Shown: one piece after another, positions 10,976-23,789 of the stretch
Layout: every line of letters begins with the position of its first letter
Position numbering within the stretch: the first letter of the stretch is position 1
Translations under genes and position numbers: made by a program
The notes under the pieces: model-generated
The model's database searches: none
What the model was told of the DNA's origin: nothing
Seen by the model: the letters and a program-made list of their open reading frames with translations, nothing else
Source of the DNA: Fasciolopsis buskii
Taxonomy: Eukaryota > Platyhelminthes > Trematoda > Plagiorchiida > Fasciolidae
DNA: 64,000 bases
Assembly (NCBI GenBank): GCA_008360955.1
Contig: LUCM01007140.1
Coordinates: 2,877 to 66,876 of the forward strand
Reading direction: 5' to 3'

Positions 10976-11598
10976 CGCATTGGTGTCACCAGTTCGTACA
11001 ATAAAGAAAAGTAATTAAATTATGAATTGCACTGTATGTTCTAGTAACTTCATTTTATGAGCCGTTCGAAAAATTGGCCGCTCCTTAAACCGCAGCTGGC
11101 AGCTACGCCAGACCGCTACCAGGTTCTTCTCCTTTCCAGGCTGTACATTCCTGCCTGGATGAAAAGAATCACTTCATTCTATGGCTATCGCGCTTTTGGC
11201 TCTCCTGGGATTATCCAGTCCTGGGAAAATGATGTCTCCCCTCTCCCACCTAAACCATGTTTGCATTCGTTCCTCCAACTCTCGAGTATACCGGCGATAC
11301 CACAATGGTGCGGGGCGCGGTCATGTCCACCGCTTTGGCCGGCGCACACCGGGCGGGGAGCTCGGCTGCAGCGGTGTGTGGGTGCAGGTAGGTTGGCGGA
11401 TTACACCTCCTGTTTTCACTCATCGACGGTGTTTTTCAGGTTAGGTGGTCGGCACTCGGTCAGCTACACCCAGTTAGCACCGTCGTGGTAAGCAGCCTTC
11501 TAGTCCCTATGTTCACGTGCACCACTTGGTACTGGATTCCTCCCGCTCCTTCCCAAAGTTCCTTTGCCAAAGCCACACAAAACGGACTCACCGGTGAA
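10976..11598. other. Repeat-like GC-rich stretch, no gene called
   Basis: Bases about 11,310-11,470 are clearly more GC-rich than their surroundings. Position 11,283 resembles the start of the tandem unit at 447 (CTCGAGTATACCGGCG). Two overlapping plus-strand frames (11057-11491 and 11181-11444) have no recognisable motif. I regard this as part of the dispersed repeat family that continues at 11,600. Confidence 0.35.
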
Positions 11599-11599
11599 G

Positions 11600-11915
11600 T
11601 ATTTTTATTGGCACCTGATGTGAACTGACGTTCATAATGCAACTCGACATTTAAAAATCGCTGAGGACCGTCATTTCTCATGGCAACTGTCCTCCACTCG
11701 AGCCCACCAGACATTGCGTGATTTGATTTCGGTTCCCGTTCTTCTTTTTCCAACGTTTTCCCTATCACTGAACCTAGCTGAGATTAACGAAGTCAAAACT
11801 GTCCATAACAAACCTCATGAATTAGTGAGACGACTACACAGTTTCTATCCCGTCTCAGCCGCCGCCTTTCTTGCCCAACGGACTGTTCTTCCAAATTTTT
11901 TGCGTTTTATACTGC
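11600..11915 (+). repeat. Dispersed repeat, copy 2
   Basis: This is the direct-orientation partner of 1-359, with the same block order and a shared end at GTTTTATACTGC. It is about 45 nt shorter. The two copies bracket the Gypsy element and the CR1/Jockey-like LINE, but each also has repeat material outside, so they are more likely two family members than termini of one large element. Confidence 0.6.
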
Positions 11916-13818
11916 TGGTGTCCCTTCAGGATACTGCTCACCAGACTATGCATTGCGCGATAAACTGCCCGATTTATTGCGTTTTTTCTAGTCAAGTGGT
12001 ATTCTTTCAACCAAATCCAATTCGTGTTTATTCCCGACATTCAGAAAACGTACCACCTTAAAGGACTTTCCGGCGACTTTGTCGGTCCATTTCGGTTTGC
12101 TGCGTGCATATGGCGACCTACGAGATGCGCTACAATGATACCTGGCAATACGGACGAGAAGTCCCCGTTGGACTCAAATATCCCTCTTGGAATTTCGTCA
12201 CTATTTATGCTCTTACCAAACATGACCTGAGGTACATATAATTAGCTATGCTGAGTGCTCAAGATATCTAGCTTCATCCGAAGGGCGTATGGATTAAGTA
12301 GTCAATCACCGGCCCTTAGTGTGTTACGTGGCCTTCATACAGCCTTGCTGCCTTGAGGGTTAGGCCATTTGGTGAAGGGACTCCAAGCAAACCTAATTCG
12401 ATTTGGGCGACCGGATAGCAGCAAGCCTGCAGAAGACTCATGGATCCTATTATGGAGATGGGAATAGAAGGATTAGCATGTGACTAGAATTCTGCATATT
12501 GTTTCTTTTTCTTCATTTTTCTCTCATTGTAGGCAACCTCAGCCATTATTTTGATGGCACACTATACCTAGTGGGTTCTGCGCAAAATCGAATATAAATA
12601 TATAGTTGTAAACTACGTGACTGCTTCAATTCTGGGAATAACCTACTGTGAAAGGTGTCCGGAGACACATGGTGACTGCACCATCCAGATGGTGAAGCTG
12701 TTAGTGATACCATTTACCCTGGGAAAACGGGGTATGAAAGGGGCATACGGGCGAGCCTCATTTTTGAGGACGACGGGTTCTTTGGCGGTAGATAACTTGC
12801 GCTATCTTACCTGGCGATTTGTACGCGTCATCTTTTGTAAAAATTAATAAAATAGTACTGTTCAAGATGTACGAGATATGATATGTCGTTGCCTGCAAAG
12901 AAACGGGGCTGTCGAATAGGTTTAGTACGAACACCCCACCAGTGTGAGCGTTCAATATACTTCCGAAGAGGTGAGACACCTGAAGTTATGTCAAACTCGC
13001 TGCCTACATTGAAATCGCTGAAAAAATGTAATGACATGCCAAATGCTTTTGTTAAGACCGAAACACACATTAAATTTCGAAATTCACTTGTTTTCTCTGT
13101 AAAAGTCATTTTAATTAATATGTGAAAATAATAACATCCTTTTTTCCTATTCTTTCACGGATACCAAAGAACAAATCCACTGCATTCATTGGTGGAATCA
13201 CTGATCGGATACTTCCGAACAAAGAAATCCCATATGCATGTATTTGTTTAAAAGATTTAGGGCAATCAGTTCTCCACTTCCGAAAGACTATTAGTCTATT
13301 CATTCAGTGAATATTGTGTTTGCGACGGAGGGTTGCAAATGCACGAAATTGTTGTTAGTGGTCCCGTTAGTCGCAATGCGGCAAGTAAGCAGAGATTGTC
13401 TAGGAAAAACATCTTAAGACTCAGAAAAAATGGAGCATATTTAATGGGACCAACAAGGGGAAAATATAGCGCCAGGCAGGGTGCTTTTATTCGTTCCTTG
13501 CAGAAAAGACCGCGAAGTGCACCCGAACGTGTTGCAGTGCCAGATTTGGGGTAAGTCTGAGTGCATCGACAGCGCAACGTAGGCATAGTAACTGTAGCCT
13601 GCTGCACGTGATTTAAGGATGCAAGTGTCGAACTATTCCGCTGTAACGTGGAGGCTGTAGGGTGCCAAACAGTTCCACATTATTTAGGTCAAAATATCTA
13701 ACGATTTTGGTGTAACTAAAGATAATAATGAAGCTTTAATCTAAGTCAACATAATGTGCGCTGCAAGTATATATTTAGTTTGAGGACTGAAGAAATGTTT
13801 GGCAAAATACTTTTAGTT
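11916..13818. other. No recognisable gene
   Basis: Both strands have only short open frames with no motif I know. Frames at 12883-13125 and 13333-13554 (plus) and 12828-13109 (minus) were read and look like chance. No repeat partner was noticed in the window. Confidence 0.35.
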
Positions 13819-14107
13819 TGTGGCGGAACATGGAATTAATCCTCCTGGTCGCTTGTTTAACGAAACGTGGATGGCTAAGCGCGGTCACCATTTGCGCATT
13901 GCTCACGCACGCTTCGCTCGCACGTTCCTGTCAAAATATACTCAACCATCCACCGCCTCCGACTGTTTTCTCATTGTACCAGTCGAGTGTCAGGGTTACC
14001 AGTACTGTAGTCGTACGGAGTCGAGTAACAGTAACGCACAAGTGGACACAAAGGTTGAGGGCTAGCAAACATAATACGAGATTCGCGTTCAGACTATCGG
14101 TTCTACA
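13819..14107 (+). repeat. Solo LTR of the Gypsy family
   Basis: The 289-nt unit starts TGTGGCGGAACATGG and ends GGTTCTACA, so it has TG...CA ends. It matches the truncated 5' LTR at 6307-6574 in inverted orientation. The flanking bases are AGTT before and GGTT after, a possible 4-bp target duplication with one mismatch. No internal Gypsy sequence is attached on either side, as expected after LTR-LTR recombination. It contains an AAATATACTCA run. Open frames running through it belong to the LTR, not to a gene. Confidence 0.65.
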
Positions 14108-17100
14108 GGTTCACTGAGCATCTCCTTAGGGGGATGTGGTGCGCATCTACACAGTAATTGGCGTATGTGATGCGCGAAGCACACTTGTGAGGAGGTCTTT
14201 CACGGACCGAAAAAGATATTGAAACTGCACATTCGCACTTGGTGGGTAAAGTAGCGATAAAAGAAAAAAACAAATACCATCACATCCATATATCAATAAG
14301 TCACTTCCAAAACAAAGATGCGATCAACACGACCTGAGAAACGTCTTCATTTACATAAATTAATTAAGGCAGACATAAATAACGTTTTAGAAGATATATT
14401 TCAAAACAGTCGTACTTATGCTTATGTACAGATATATTACTATATGCAACCACACAGAGTAAGACAACATCGTCAGAAGCACTATTTCACTGGACCAAAT
14501 ATTTCCGAAAATTTGCATAAAATTTCCAATGTGAAATTACTCATCGAAAAGTGAGAAACGGCAGCTGATTAATCCGCCACGAAACAACTAATAAACGTCA
14601 AAGCCGTAAAAACACAGCGGATGCATGGTCAAGTTCGTCACAAAAACAGAATCAAGCAAACAAAATAGATCAGAACGAGGTGCAATCGTCCATTGGCACA
14701 CCATGATGATATATCTGTAAGCTCAAGCATCCGATGCACAAAAATCTAATTACTTCTATGAAACAGTAGGTTGGGCCTGGTCCCAACTTTACCCTAACAT
14801 TGGGGCACCGTGCTGCTTGGGTGGCTATTACTTATGAAGCAAATTAGTATAAAGTCCTACACCCATCCGTAAACATGTACAAAAAAAGTACGCCTCAACG
14901 GGATTTCATTTTTTCCGGATCAGATGTGTATATGTAGACAAGCAAGATCTTCCATGTCTAAATGACCTTATTACAGCCTACAAACAGATGCAATAAGGAG
15001 AGACTGATAGAATTTACTTATGTCCATTTTTAACTCATAAACACTAGAACGTTCAGGATGCTAGCAAAAGAATTTTTCGAATCCATCACATTAGGCTGTG
15101 CCTGGAAATGAAAAAGGAACAGAAGATTAATTTGATGTTGGTGCTCTAGAGTACCATGCAGATCCGGCGTTAGTGCAAATTTTTGCCAGCGGTTTACTCG
15201 ACTAGGTGAACCGGCCCAGTGAAAACTCGTTTTGCCCTCAATCAAGTGTGGAAGAACTTGAGAACGTGTATTTATGATACCGATTGTAACATAATTTTTT
15301 GGGACTTGTTCATCGGGCTTTTTGGACATGGAACCAACGTTGTGTGGTCTCGTAAGTAAGAAATTCATGGTCAAAAATTGGAATAGAAGGAACTAGAGTG
15401 AAAACCAGCAATCAAATACTGATTCCTATTCAAATTATTTTTATTTACGAACCACATAAACAATGATCTAACGGTTCATTGAAAAACTTTGGTAGGAATG
15501 TTTGCACTGTTAGATACTCTTCTCCAGATTGCTACAGACTCTCGCCAATTTCAGAAAGATTTTCTCAAGACGTCGCTGAAGAAAATCAGGGGCCTGGTAG
15601 TGCTTGCGTAGAAAAATGGATGCTTAAAGCTTAGAAGACCCTCCAGGTACGGGCGTGTCTCTCAAAACATAGAGAACCCCAAATTCATACTACCAAGCTT
15701 TGAAACATACTCAGTGGAAAAGGCCGAAGAGCGTTCAGAGGCGACTCGGAACGCTAAAATGCAGTACATCGGAAAAGCATGTCCAGGGCATAAGATACAA
15801 ACTTTCGTCGGATGTAATGACGAGAATAAAACCGTTGGGTGTTGAAAGTTTTCATTTATATGTGGACTATGTGTTGAAAACAGACGGTAGGTTGAACATG
15901 GAGACCGTGTAGGAGGCTCCGGCTTTCGTTATCGCAGTGAACAAGACCCATAATTAAAAGAACAACTTTTCAATTTTGGTATTTAATACGTGAAAAAAGT
16001 TCCCCCTAAAAAGGCTTCTCACTACAATTCTTCACATTTATGGAACAGCATTTCTGCGAGGTCACAAATAACGAAATTACACATTAATGACGTTCCTGTA
16101 TTTGCATTCAAGAATTACATAAGAACTATTCGTTGCTTGAAAACAGAGGACAATATTTGTTTCCGTTGTACCCACTCGGTATTAAGCATTAAAAGACGTT
16201 TGCCAAAAAGATTGGGACTGAAATCCAAAGGCACACATGAACGCTTGGTGCCGGCCCAAAGATTTATGCCAGTCGTTTAGCAGATCACTGATTTTGCTTG
16301 TATATTGTTCCGTTCATTCCTTGGGAAGAAAATGTGAACATACTACTAATAGGGTGCAGTGAAATCCTTTTAGACTAACATTCGCTATCTCGTGTAGGCG
16401 ACTGGGGGTTCTTACTCTCCCGTATGAAGAAATGGTTGGTCCCACATGGATTAATGTGAGCGGGCTCGGCAGCCGCTACCCAATAAGTGCAAGACCAGAC
16501 GGTAAAGGTGCAAGAAAGACTTATCAGATGATAGAAGATGTGGAGCCTTTTTCACTGGAAAAGTGCATACTAATTAGGGAGGTCATTCAGGCGTTTAAGA
16601 TTTTAGGCGGTCTGAATGGGTTGGACGATGATGACATTTGCGTCTTCCACGGTATAAAATTCAGGAAATAAGGTAGTTTAGGAATGCATGCCAATGTCTT
16701 CATTAGCACGGCAGCTACCAGATGGGACGGTATGAACAAAGAGTTGTTGCATATTCTTTCAAAGTTCTACCGGATGCAAAATGGAACCTCACCTCAGGTA
16801 GCCCCACTAAACACCCTGTCATTGCTGTTGCAGGTACTTATTTTTCTTACTTCGGTTAGAGAGTTCACAAATGTAAAGTAGCGCTTCGCGCAAACTGCGA
16901 CATTATTTGACGAAATACCTCAGCTCATTCAGAAAAACAACGCACCGTTGGCCAGTTGTTCCCCTAACTAACTTCGCTAAGTCCAACGGAATTTTAACCT
17001 GATAATTAACGGAGCAAAATACTGTACTGTTATCTGCTCGAAGCTTGGTAGTTTGGGCGCTTTTGTTATGCTTCTTTGAGCATGCCAACGTGACGGTGGG

Positions 17101-17897
17101 AAACCCGGTAAAGAGAAACATGGATATCAGGTTAAAAGTTACTTGCATGGGAAGGATGAATACAGGAAAATGTATTTGGTGGCGTCAGGGAAATGCTGAA
17201 AAGGCACAAAATCACGTACTGTCACACCGGTTTGAATGGCGGCAAACTGAAATTTTCTCCAGTAAGTTCACTAAGTTGTTGAGGTCCGATTACTCTCCGC
17301 TGTAAAATGAGGGGTTTGAAACAGGCACAAGAAACAACAAGAGGTAAATTTTTCAGATTTCTTCGCAGTTCGCTCAAAATAAACCACCTCTGCTGTGGCT
17401 AATTCATCTATGAAATAACAAACGGTGAATGCCAGACAGAACGGAGCCACTGTAACTTGCACCCAAATAGATACTAATTAAGATCGCGGCAGACGTGAAC
17501 TTGTCTGATATAACATTAAGTGACTTTTGGTTCAAATGTGAATTATCTGATATTGTTGCAAACGCACATGCGCTGGCCTTTTAATCACATCTGCTAGCTG
17601 CTAGTGAGAACTAACCAGAGAAACACTTAGTACGAGAACAATTGCTTTTGCGTACCTTTAGAGGTATCAGTTAGCGACTACTTCTATATATGAGGCACCT
17701 TTAAAATGATCCAAAGACGTTCATTCGGAGCAGTACAACGAGGCTGTTGATTGCATTTAATTAACAAGCAAGACAGATTCAAGACTTTGAACGTCTGAAA
17801 AATCCCATAGAATACATCGAAAACAACGCAACGTGGCGAACAAGCTCGTTTTCAGTTACTCGTACTCATTCCAATGCATAACATTACATAGGGTTAC
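14108..17897. other. No recognisable gene
   Basis: Only short frames occur here. The longest (15990-16280, 96 codons; 15030-15374 minus, 114 codons; 16432-16671, 79 codons) show no domain or signal peptide I can name and no partner elsewhere in the window. A real gene with short exons cannot be excluded. Confidence 0.35.
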
Positions 17898-18455
17898 AGA
17901 TGGTTCAAGGAAAATTATCGGTTTGTATTCGCATCAGTTCACAACTCTAGGAATGTGTCTGTATGTATGTGTAATTGATCAATTTGTCACACGATTAGGA
18001 TGCAAACCACTTGGATAATGACAAGTGGGACAGGGAAGTTTAAGAGTGTGGACAAACTGTTTCTGTTTCGGCGAAACTAGCAGTAGCGAACAGATTTTCG
18101 TGATTCGCTTATGCACAGGGTCTCTTTGCGGTAAATGTATGACATAATATTTTTTGATAACAACACAATGTGGCGAACGTGACAACTGCTTTTCATAACA
18201 TCTACAAAGTTAGGAGCAGATAATGAAGAACTGTGGCATGTTGAACATGGCCGAAGCCGTATCTATCCGTTTGTATTCCCCCCTTCCGTGCGCTCAGAAA
18301 CACTGTCTGCACTCTTAAACTTCCCTGATCCACTTGTCACTATCCAACAAGTGGTTAACAACCTAATCGCGTGACAAATTGACCAGTTACGCATACATTC
18401 TTAGAGTTGTTAACTAATGTGACTGCAAACCGACAATTTCCCTTGATCCACCTCC
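17898..18455. repeat. Fold-back (inverted) repeat
   Basis: The left arm (about 17898-18065) and the right arm (about 18287-18455) are reverse complements at roughly 80% by eye. Shared blocks include CAATTTGTCAC, CGATTAGG, AACCACTTG, GACAAGTGG, CAGGGAAGTTTAAGAGTG and AACAACTCTA. The spacer is about 220 nt. A 20-nt block near 17821 (AACAACGCAACGTGGCGAAC) recurs directly near 18161. Such a form fits a MITE-like or fold-back DNA element. No transposase is visible. Confidence 0.6.
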
Positions 18456-21400
18456 AACGTAAGACTTTATGGGTTGACACCGCAGAGGACAGAAGAACCG
18501 ATTAATATTTTTGGTAATACCGTATTTCTGCCACATGATCTCTCCTCTCATATCACTACACTGTCGGAAAGCCAACACCGGTCACTGATGATCCCGCAGA
18601 CAAAACAATCTGGCCGGCGAAGTCACCGACGAAAACAGCTGGCTGGCAGTACTCGAAGTTTAGGTGGTTTCACTTTCTATCGAATTAAATGGACATTGCA
18701 CGTGAGTACCGGTGAAAACAGTGATGTTCGACAGTTGCATTTGTTTCAGGCATACTCGAGGAGTTTCATCCATCCCGGCGTTAGGCTTGAATCACTCACC
18801 TCTGTTCAGATTTTTGCTTTTTGTTTCTACATCAACAAGTCTGATGAACGAAATGCAGCGGAAAATGATTTCGGATGACTTGGTTAACTTAGCGATTGCC
18901 ACTCAGCACAATCGCCATTTTCACGTTGCTTACACACTACGCTTGCATGCGCCCTCGTAAAATAAAGTAAATCATTTATCATTCCCGATCTTTGTTACGC
19001 GTTCTGGTTCCCAGGATTCTGGTTGTACAGCTTTGTTGTCCTCATGGCTGGGAGCAGAGAAGGGACAGAAGGAAAGACGTTTATACAACTGGCCTTACAT
19101 AACTCCAGAATGCCGTTGCCAATGTATTCCTATCCCACGTTTTTCCTTCTTTTGACAGTTCAGTGGCGACCTGCTACGTTGCCTTGAGTATCTTGGTGGA
19201 CAATCACTGGTCATACGATCGGATTATGGTGGAGTTGTATATTGCTTTAGAAGACCCACGTCGGTGGAAGGTCGTTAGGCCAAAGGTGATTGATCCACGA
19301 TCTGTCCTCAAAGGGTCAATTCATCAGTACTTCTATAGGAAGGAAGCCTTGTACTTTCCTGAATTAGGCTGTGAAAACATGCTTTAGGTTTGGTGCAGTA
19401 GCGTAAAGAACGTTGATGGTTTGTTCCCAAAATGTTCCTCCGGTTTCCCCATTTGAAGCACGCCATATTTGTTACACTGTTTATGGGTGGCGGAATGTCC
19501 AGCTCAACTGACTCACCTTGGTATCAGTTTTGCTCCAAGTTTGAGAAAGAACGGCAAAACCTTATCTTCCCAGTAAACGTGTTATGTGCATGTCATCTCC
19601 CGTAATTTTTGAAAAAAACTCTAAATCCGTTTGTTTATAACACTCCAATATCTATTTACTCTCCATTGTCTTAACTTCCACTATGGATTAGGCAGTATTT
19701 GGTCTGGTGGCTGCTCGAGTGCTACGAAAAACAACGGTGAGTTGCACATTTGCAATGATTGTTCACAAACCGGTTATGGGAGATATCCGAACATGAATTA
19801 TCTGACACGCGAGGAGAATGGACAGGAACATATAACCCATGCATGCTTAGAATGAGGATCGCAACATGCTGAACACGGAATCGGGCATATGCACTTAACG
19901 AGAACAATACTGCACAAAAGCGACATCATATCAATCGGAATATATTTGACGTCATAGAAACAATGGACCAAACTACCAAACAAAAATTACAGGCACCCAA
20001 TATTTCATTTGCCTTATGGTGGGCAGGAATATTAATCATAACGGTTGCCCTAATAATGATGAAACATGTAATCTGCATTATGACAGCGATCTTCGTAGTT
20101 GTCAAACCGTCGTGGAAAGTACAAAACCGGAAAACCAGCATGAGCCAAAGTCGAGTAGGTGTACTGTAATGAGACTGAGACTGCATCAGAAAGGCTGTCC
20201 GGTATGAACCAATGAGTTTCTCTCTTTTATTCCAGGTCGCCGCAAACCCGTCAAACATCCGGGAAGACTGACCGGCAAAACCAATCCCTCACTGTTCCCC
20301 TCTCCAAACAATCATTTGGACTGAATGTTGTCGATCGATACCGATACATGTACATTTGCCGCAACCCGTATTTTCGCTGTCTGTGGACACTGTGGTAGAA
20401 GCCCTCAGTTATTTGTGAGTTGCAATCCGTGTGTAATAAGGTGGCAGCCATCATCAGCGTCCACACAAAGAAAACAGATATAGCGGTAAACAAGAAGCAT
20501 ACACACACCTTCCTCCAACGAAAGGACACTATCGCCAGGTTCTTCGTAATTGCAATTTTTTTTACTGGAAAACCCCTGACATGGAGTCTCGCAATCCAAT
20601 ACCGGTACCCATTAATCCAAAAACAAACCGAAAACAAGGCCTCTCATAATTTGCAAATTTTGACTGACCTCCCAACAGGTTACTTCTTGTTGATAGCTGA
20701 AATGGTTTGTATTGTGTAAGTGTTGGTGCTGGTTGGTATGCTAATGGGCCTAGGTTCTTCCTGGTTTTTTGTCTTTGAATATTTCAAGTCGATTTAGCTG
20801 CCTCCTCGAAGCTGACTCTCCCGATGCATGAATACCATTCTCCAGTCCTTGAGTTGTTCCAAACAATTCGGATTCCAAGTTTGCTCGATTTTGATGGTTA
20901 TAGCTTATTCATACTAGGCGTATTTAATTCCACTAAGGACAGACTGACCCGTTCGATTGGTCACAGCTGGGCATCGCGATGTCCATTTCTTTGCTTAAAA
21001 GCCACTACATATAGAAAAGTCCCGTACAGTTACACGAACGGGATCTGCATTCCAAGACGAAATGTTTTGCTTTTACTCTTGTTAGGGATGAGTGCCTAGA
21101 TTCACAGAACGATGAAATTCAGAAGACCAAAATACGCTTTCCGAAGGTTTAGGTGTTTTTTGGTCCGTTTTGGACAATAAGAATACATCCAAGCAGAACA
21201 AGAGGCGTTAAAATGGTCTAAAAGAGTTCCGTCAAAAGTTGATGTTAAAGAGCGCTATTTTGACTTAGCTCGACTATAGGACAGTTTATGAAAATTAGAA
21301 TTTGATGAAAACGGACAATGCAGTATACCCAAACATCTGTTCCTTTGAATCCATTTTTTTTACTTATATTCCACCTAAGAGACATTAGTCATACTGAACT

Positions 21401-23789
21401 TATATACAATAATTTACAAAACTCGAAAGGCATCTAAAAATAAGAAAACCCTAAGAGGTTTTTGCAATATTTAGAGTAATCTGTTCGGCAGCTAAACCAT
21501 GATATAGAAGGTTGCTCAGCCAAATTATGAATAGGCAGTAAATAAATCAGTCGGCGGGAAAGGCAAAAAAGCTTCCAGTTGAAAGGATTCAGAGGAAAAT
21601 GCTAAAGTACATTTTGACCCGCAGAGGCCGACCATAAACCAATTACGATTGTGGTCTGTTCTACCTGGTTCGACGTCTACCGAGACTAGGAAATTACATA
21701 CGGTGAGCAGTTTCAATAATCACTATGACACTCGTGGTATGCAATCTCATCTAGCTGAGAAACTGTTAGGGTGTTCCGTTCACGGTTTGAAGGAAGAATG
21801 TGAAACCCCTAGCCAATGGAATTTCTCAAGTAGATTAATTTGGGTTACGGGATTGGGGTCTACGATTGAGGTGATTTTATTACCCCCGGGCAATCCCTCG
21901 CTCAGATACACATTTTGCACATGTGGTGACCACCCGCGCAAAATCCGACAAGCTTTCGCGGCGCACGTCACAGTTCGGTCTCTGTATGTTATTCGGTTCC
22001 AAATACAAGCCGTTAGTATCACATCAGCTTTATTCTCCTCTTCCCACTTGACTTGCGCTGACAGCGCAGGACGAAGAGATGTCTTTCCCATAAACTGGTG
22101 AGTCCGGTCAAGAACTCAGCTGCTGAGTTCCACATTACAGTCATTGCCTTGGAGCCGTTGCGTAAAACTCACAAAACGTTTTTATAAAGGTTTGTTGGAG
22201 ATAGTGAAGATCGTTTTCACAATTTGAACACCATTCAAGTTCCGTTGGATTAACAAATCTATGCAAAACAATCTTTGTTTTGGTTCCTGAACAAATTCGA
22301 CTGTGTGCATGTATTCACTTTGATCTAGCTAGAGTGCACAAACGGTCTGTTTTTTATCCCAATGTATTTCGCGGTGAAATTAAGAAAATCGCATCCTTAT
22401 TGCTAAATAATATTTTAGCCAACTGAACCTTTCGGTTGTTTGTCTCACAAGTGCGAGAGTGACATGCCACTTTGAATACTACGGATTTATCACGCTGAAA
22501 CTGTAAAATAAAAAAAACGAAACTACTCTGCATGATGAATGCTTTCACGTATCTTAATGAAAAAAAAACTGATCTCGCAAACAGCATACGCGCACATTCG
22601 GGAGTCCCTCGCAGTTGTCACTTGGAGACATTCGTGCGGAACAACCGTGCATTTGCTCCGTGTTGAATGAAATCCTACTGAAACAATTGTCGGCCATTTT
22701 ATGATCAAAATTTCAAACCAATTAATATCTTCAAATATCAAAATAATGCACAGTGAACACCTGACCATTATGTGTGCACGTTTGGAGGCCATCCAGAATT
22801 TGTAAGTTACCGGGTTTAGTCTTGTGAAATCACATTTACCTACGTTGAGGAGGTTGCTTTTTAATAACAGTTTTCACTTGCTTCACTTAGCGAGTTGTTC
22901 GGTAATACGATCGCGATGCATCTTTTCCGATAAATCCTTAAGACAATCTGAAACTAAGGGGTAATTTAATAATAAATAAACGTTTCTGGGGAACAAACAT
23001 CATGAAATTTTAAATGGTTTTCCATCGAAACGATGCTTATTGGAACTTCATACATGCGACGGTAGTATCGACTATTTCAGAGAGAATACTCGAAGGAGCA
23101 GGGCAGAAGGCCGTAAGGCGAGTTCCAACAACTCCCCGGTCACTCCGAGAAGTTACCCGAAATGCGTTCACTTCAAAATGAATGGTGAATTCTTGGGACC
23201 TTAAATAATGCAAGCTGAAAGTTCTTTAACACTGAATGCAATAGCCTTTGCGTATAACACCCAAAAATGCCTCCGCGATAGGATGTCTAGTGCTGTGGAT
23301 TATGCCACGTATAAGTGGACGTTGTTATCATGCTTCTTGTTAAGAGAGCCATGCGAACTGCTTTCCGAAACGCATCAAGGGCTGGATGTTGTCAAACTGC
23401 CAGACGATCGACACCCACCACGATTGACTGTTCCCGCTGAACCATCGTGTGTTGCGTGAATGAGATAGCTGATAATCACCTGGCGAAAAGTCTCTCGGCA
23501 ACTGTGTATTTTTTAGCCGAGGACGATTTACCCACAAAACAGAAAATTATCGTCTGAGTTCATAAGTGATATATTAAGAAGAAAACCCTTTCGGCATGCT
23601 AGTGTGATATGCAAATTAGGACCATTCGTGCGTTCCAAAACCGAAATACTGGGGGTTGATAGGAGCGCAAAATAGATTTAACAGTAAGAATTCTCGGACG
23701 CCATATGCATTCTCTGGTTGGTAATTCATAGCAATGGTTTCTCAAGGAGGCACTCATCGAGAAAAAGTGAAACATCAATTGTTAAAAAT
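18456..23789. other. No recognisable gene
   Basis: This 5.3-kb interval has no motif I can defend on either strand. Overlapping frames at 21649-22101 (plus, 150 codons) and 21780-22091 (minus, 103 codons) cover the same bases and show no domain. The frame at 20251-20637 (minus, 128 codons) looks hydrophobic by chance. I saw no tRNA, rRNA or long repeat. Confidence 0.35.

Noticed and set aside
21649..22101. A 150-codon plus-strand frame overlapped by a 103-codon minus-strand frame
   Set aside because: Neither has a motif; two long overlapping frames on opposite strands are usual by chance in a stretch this size.
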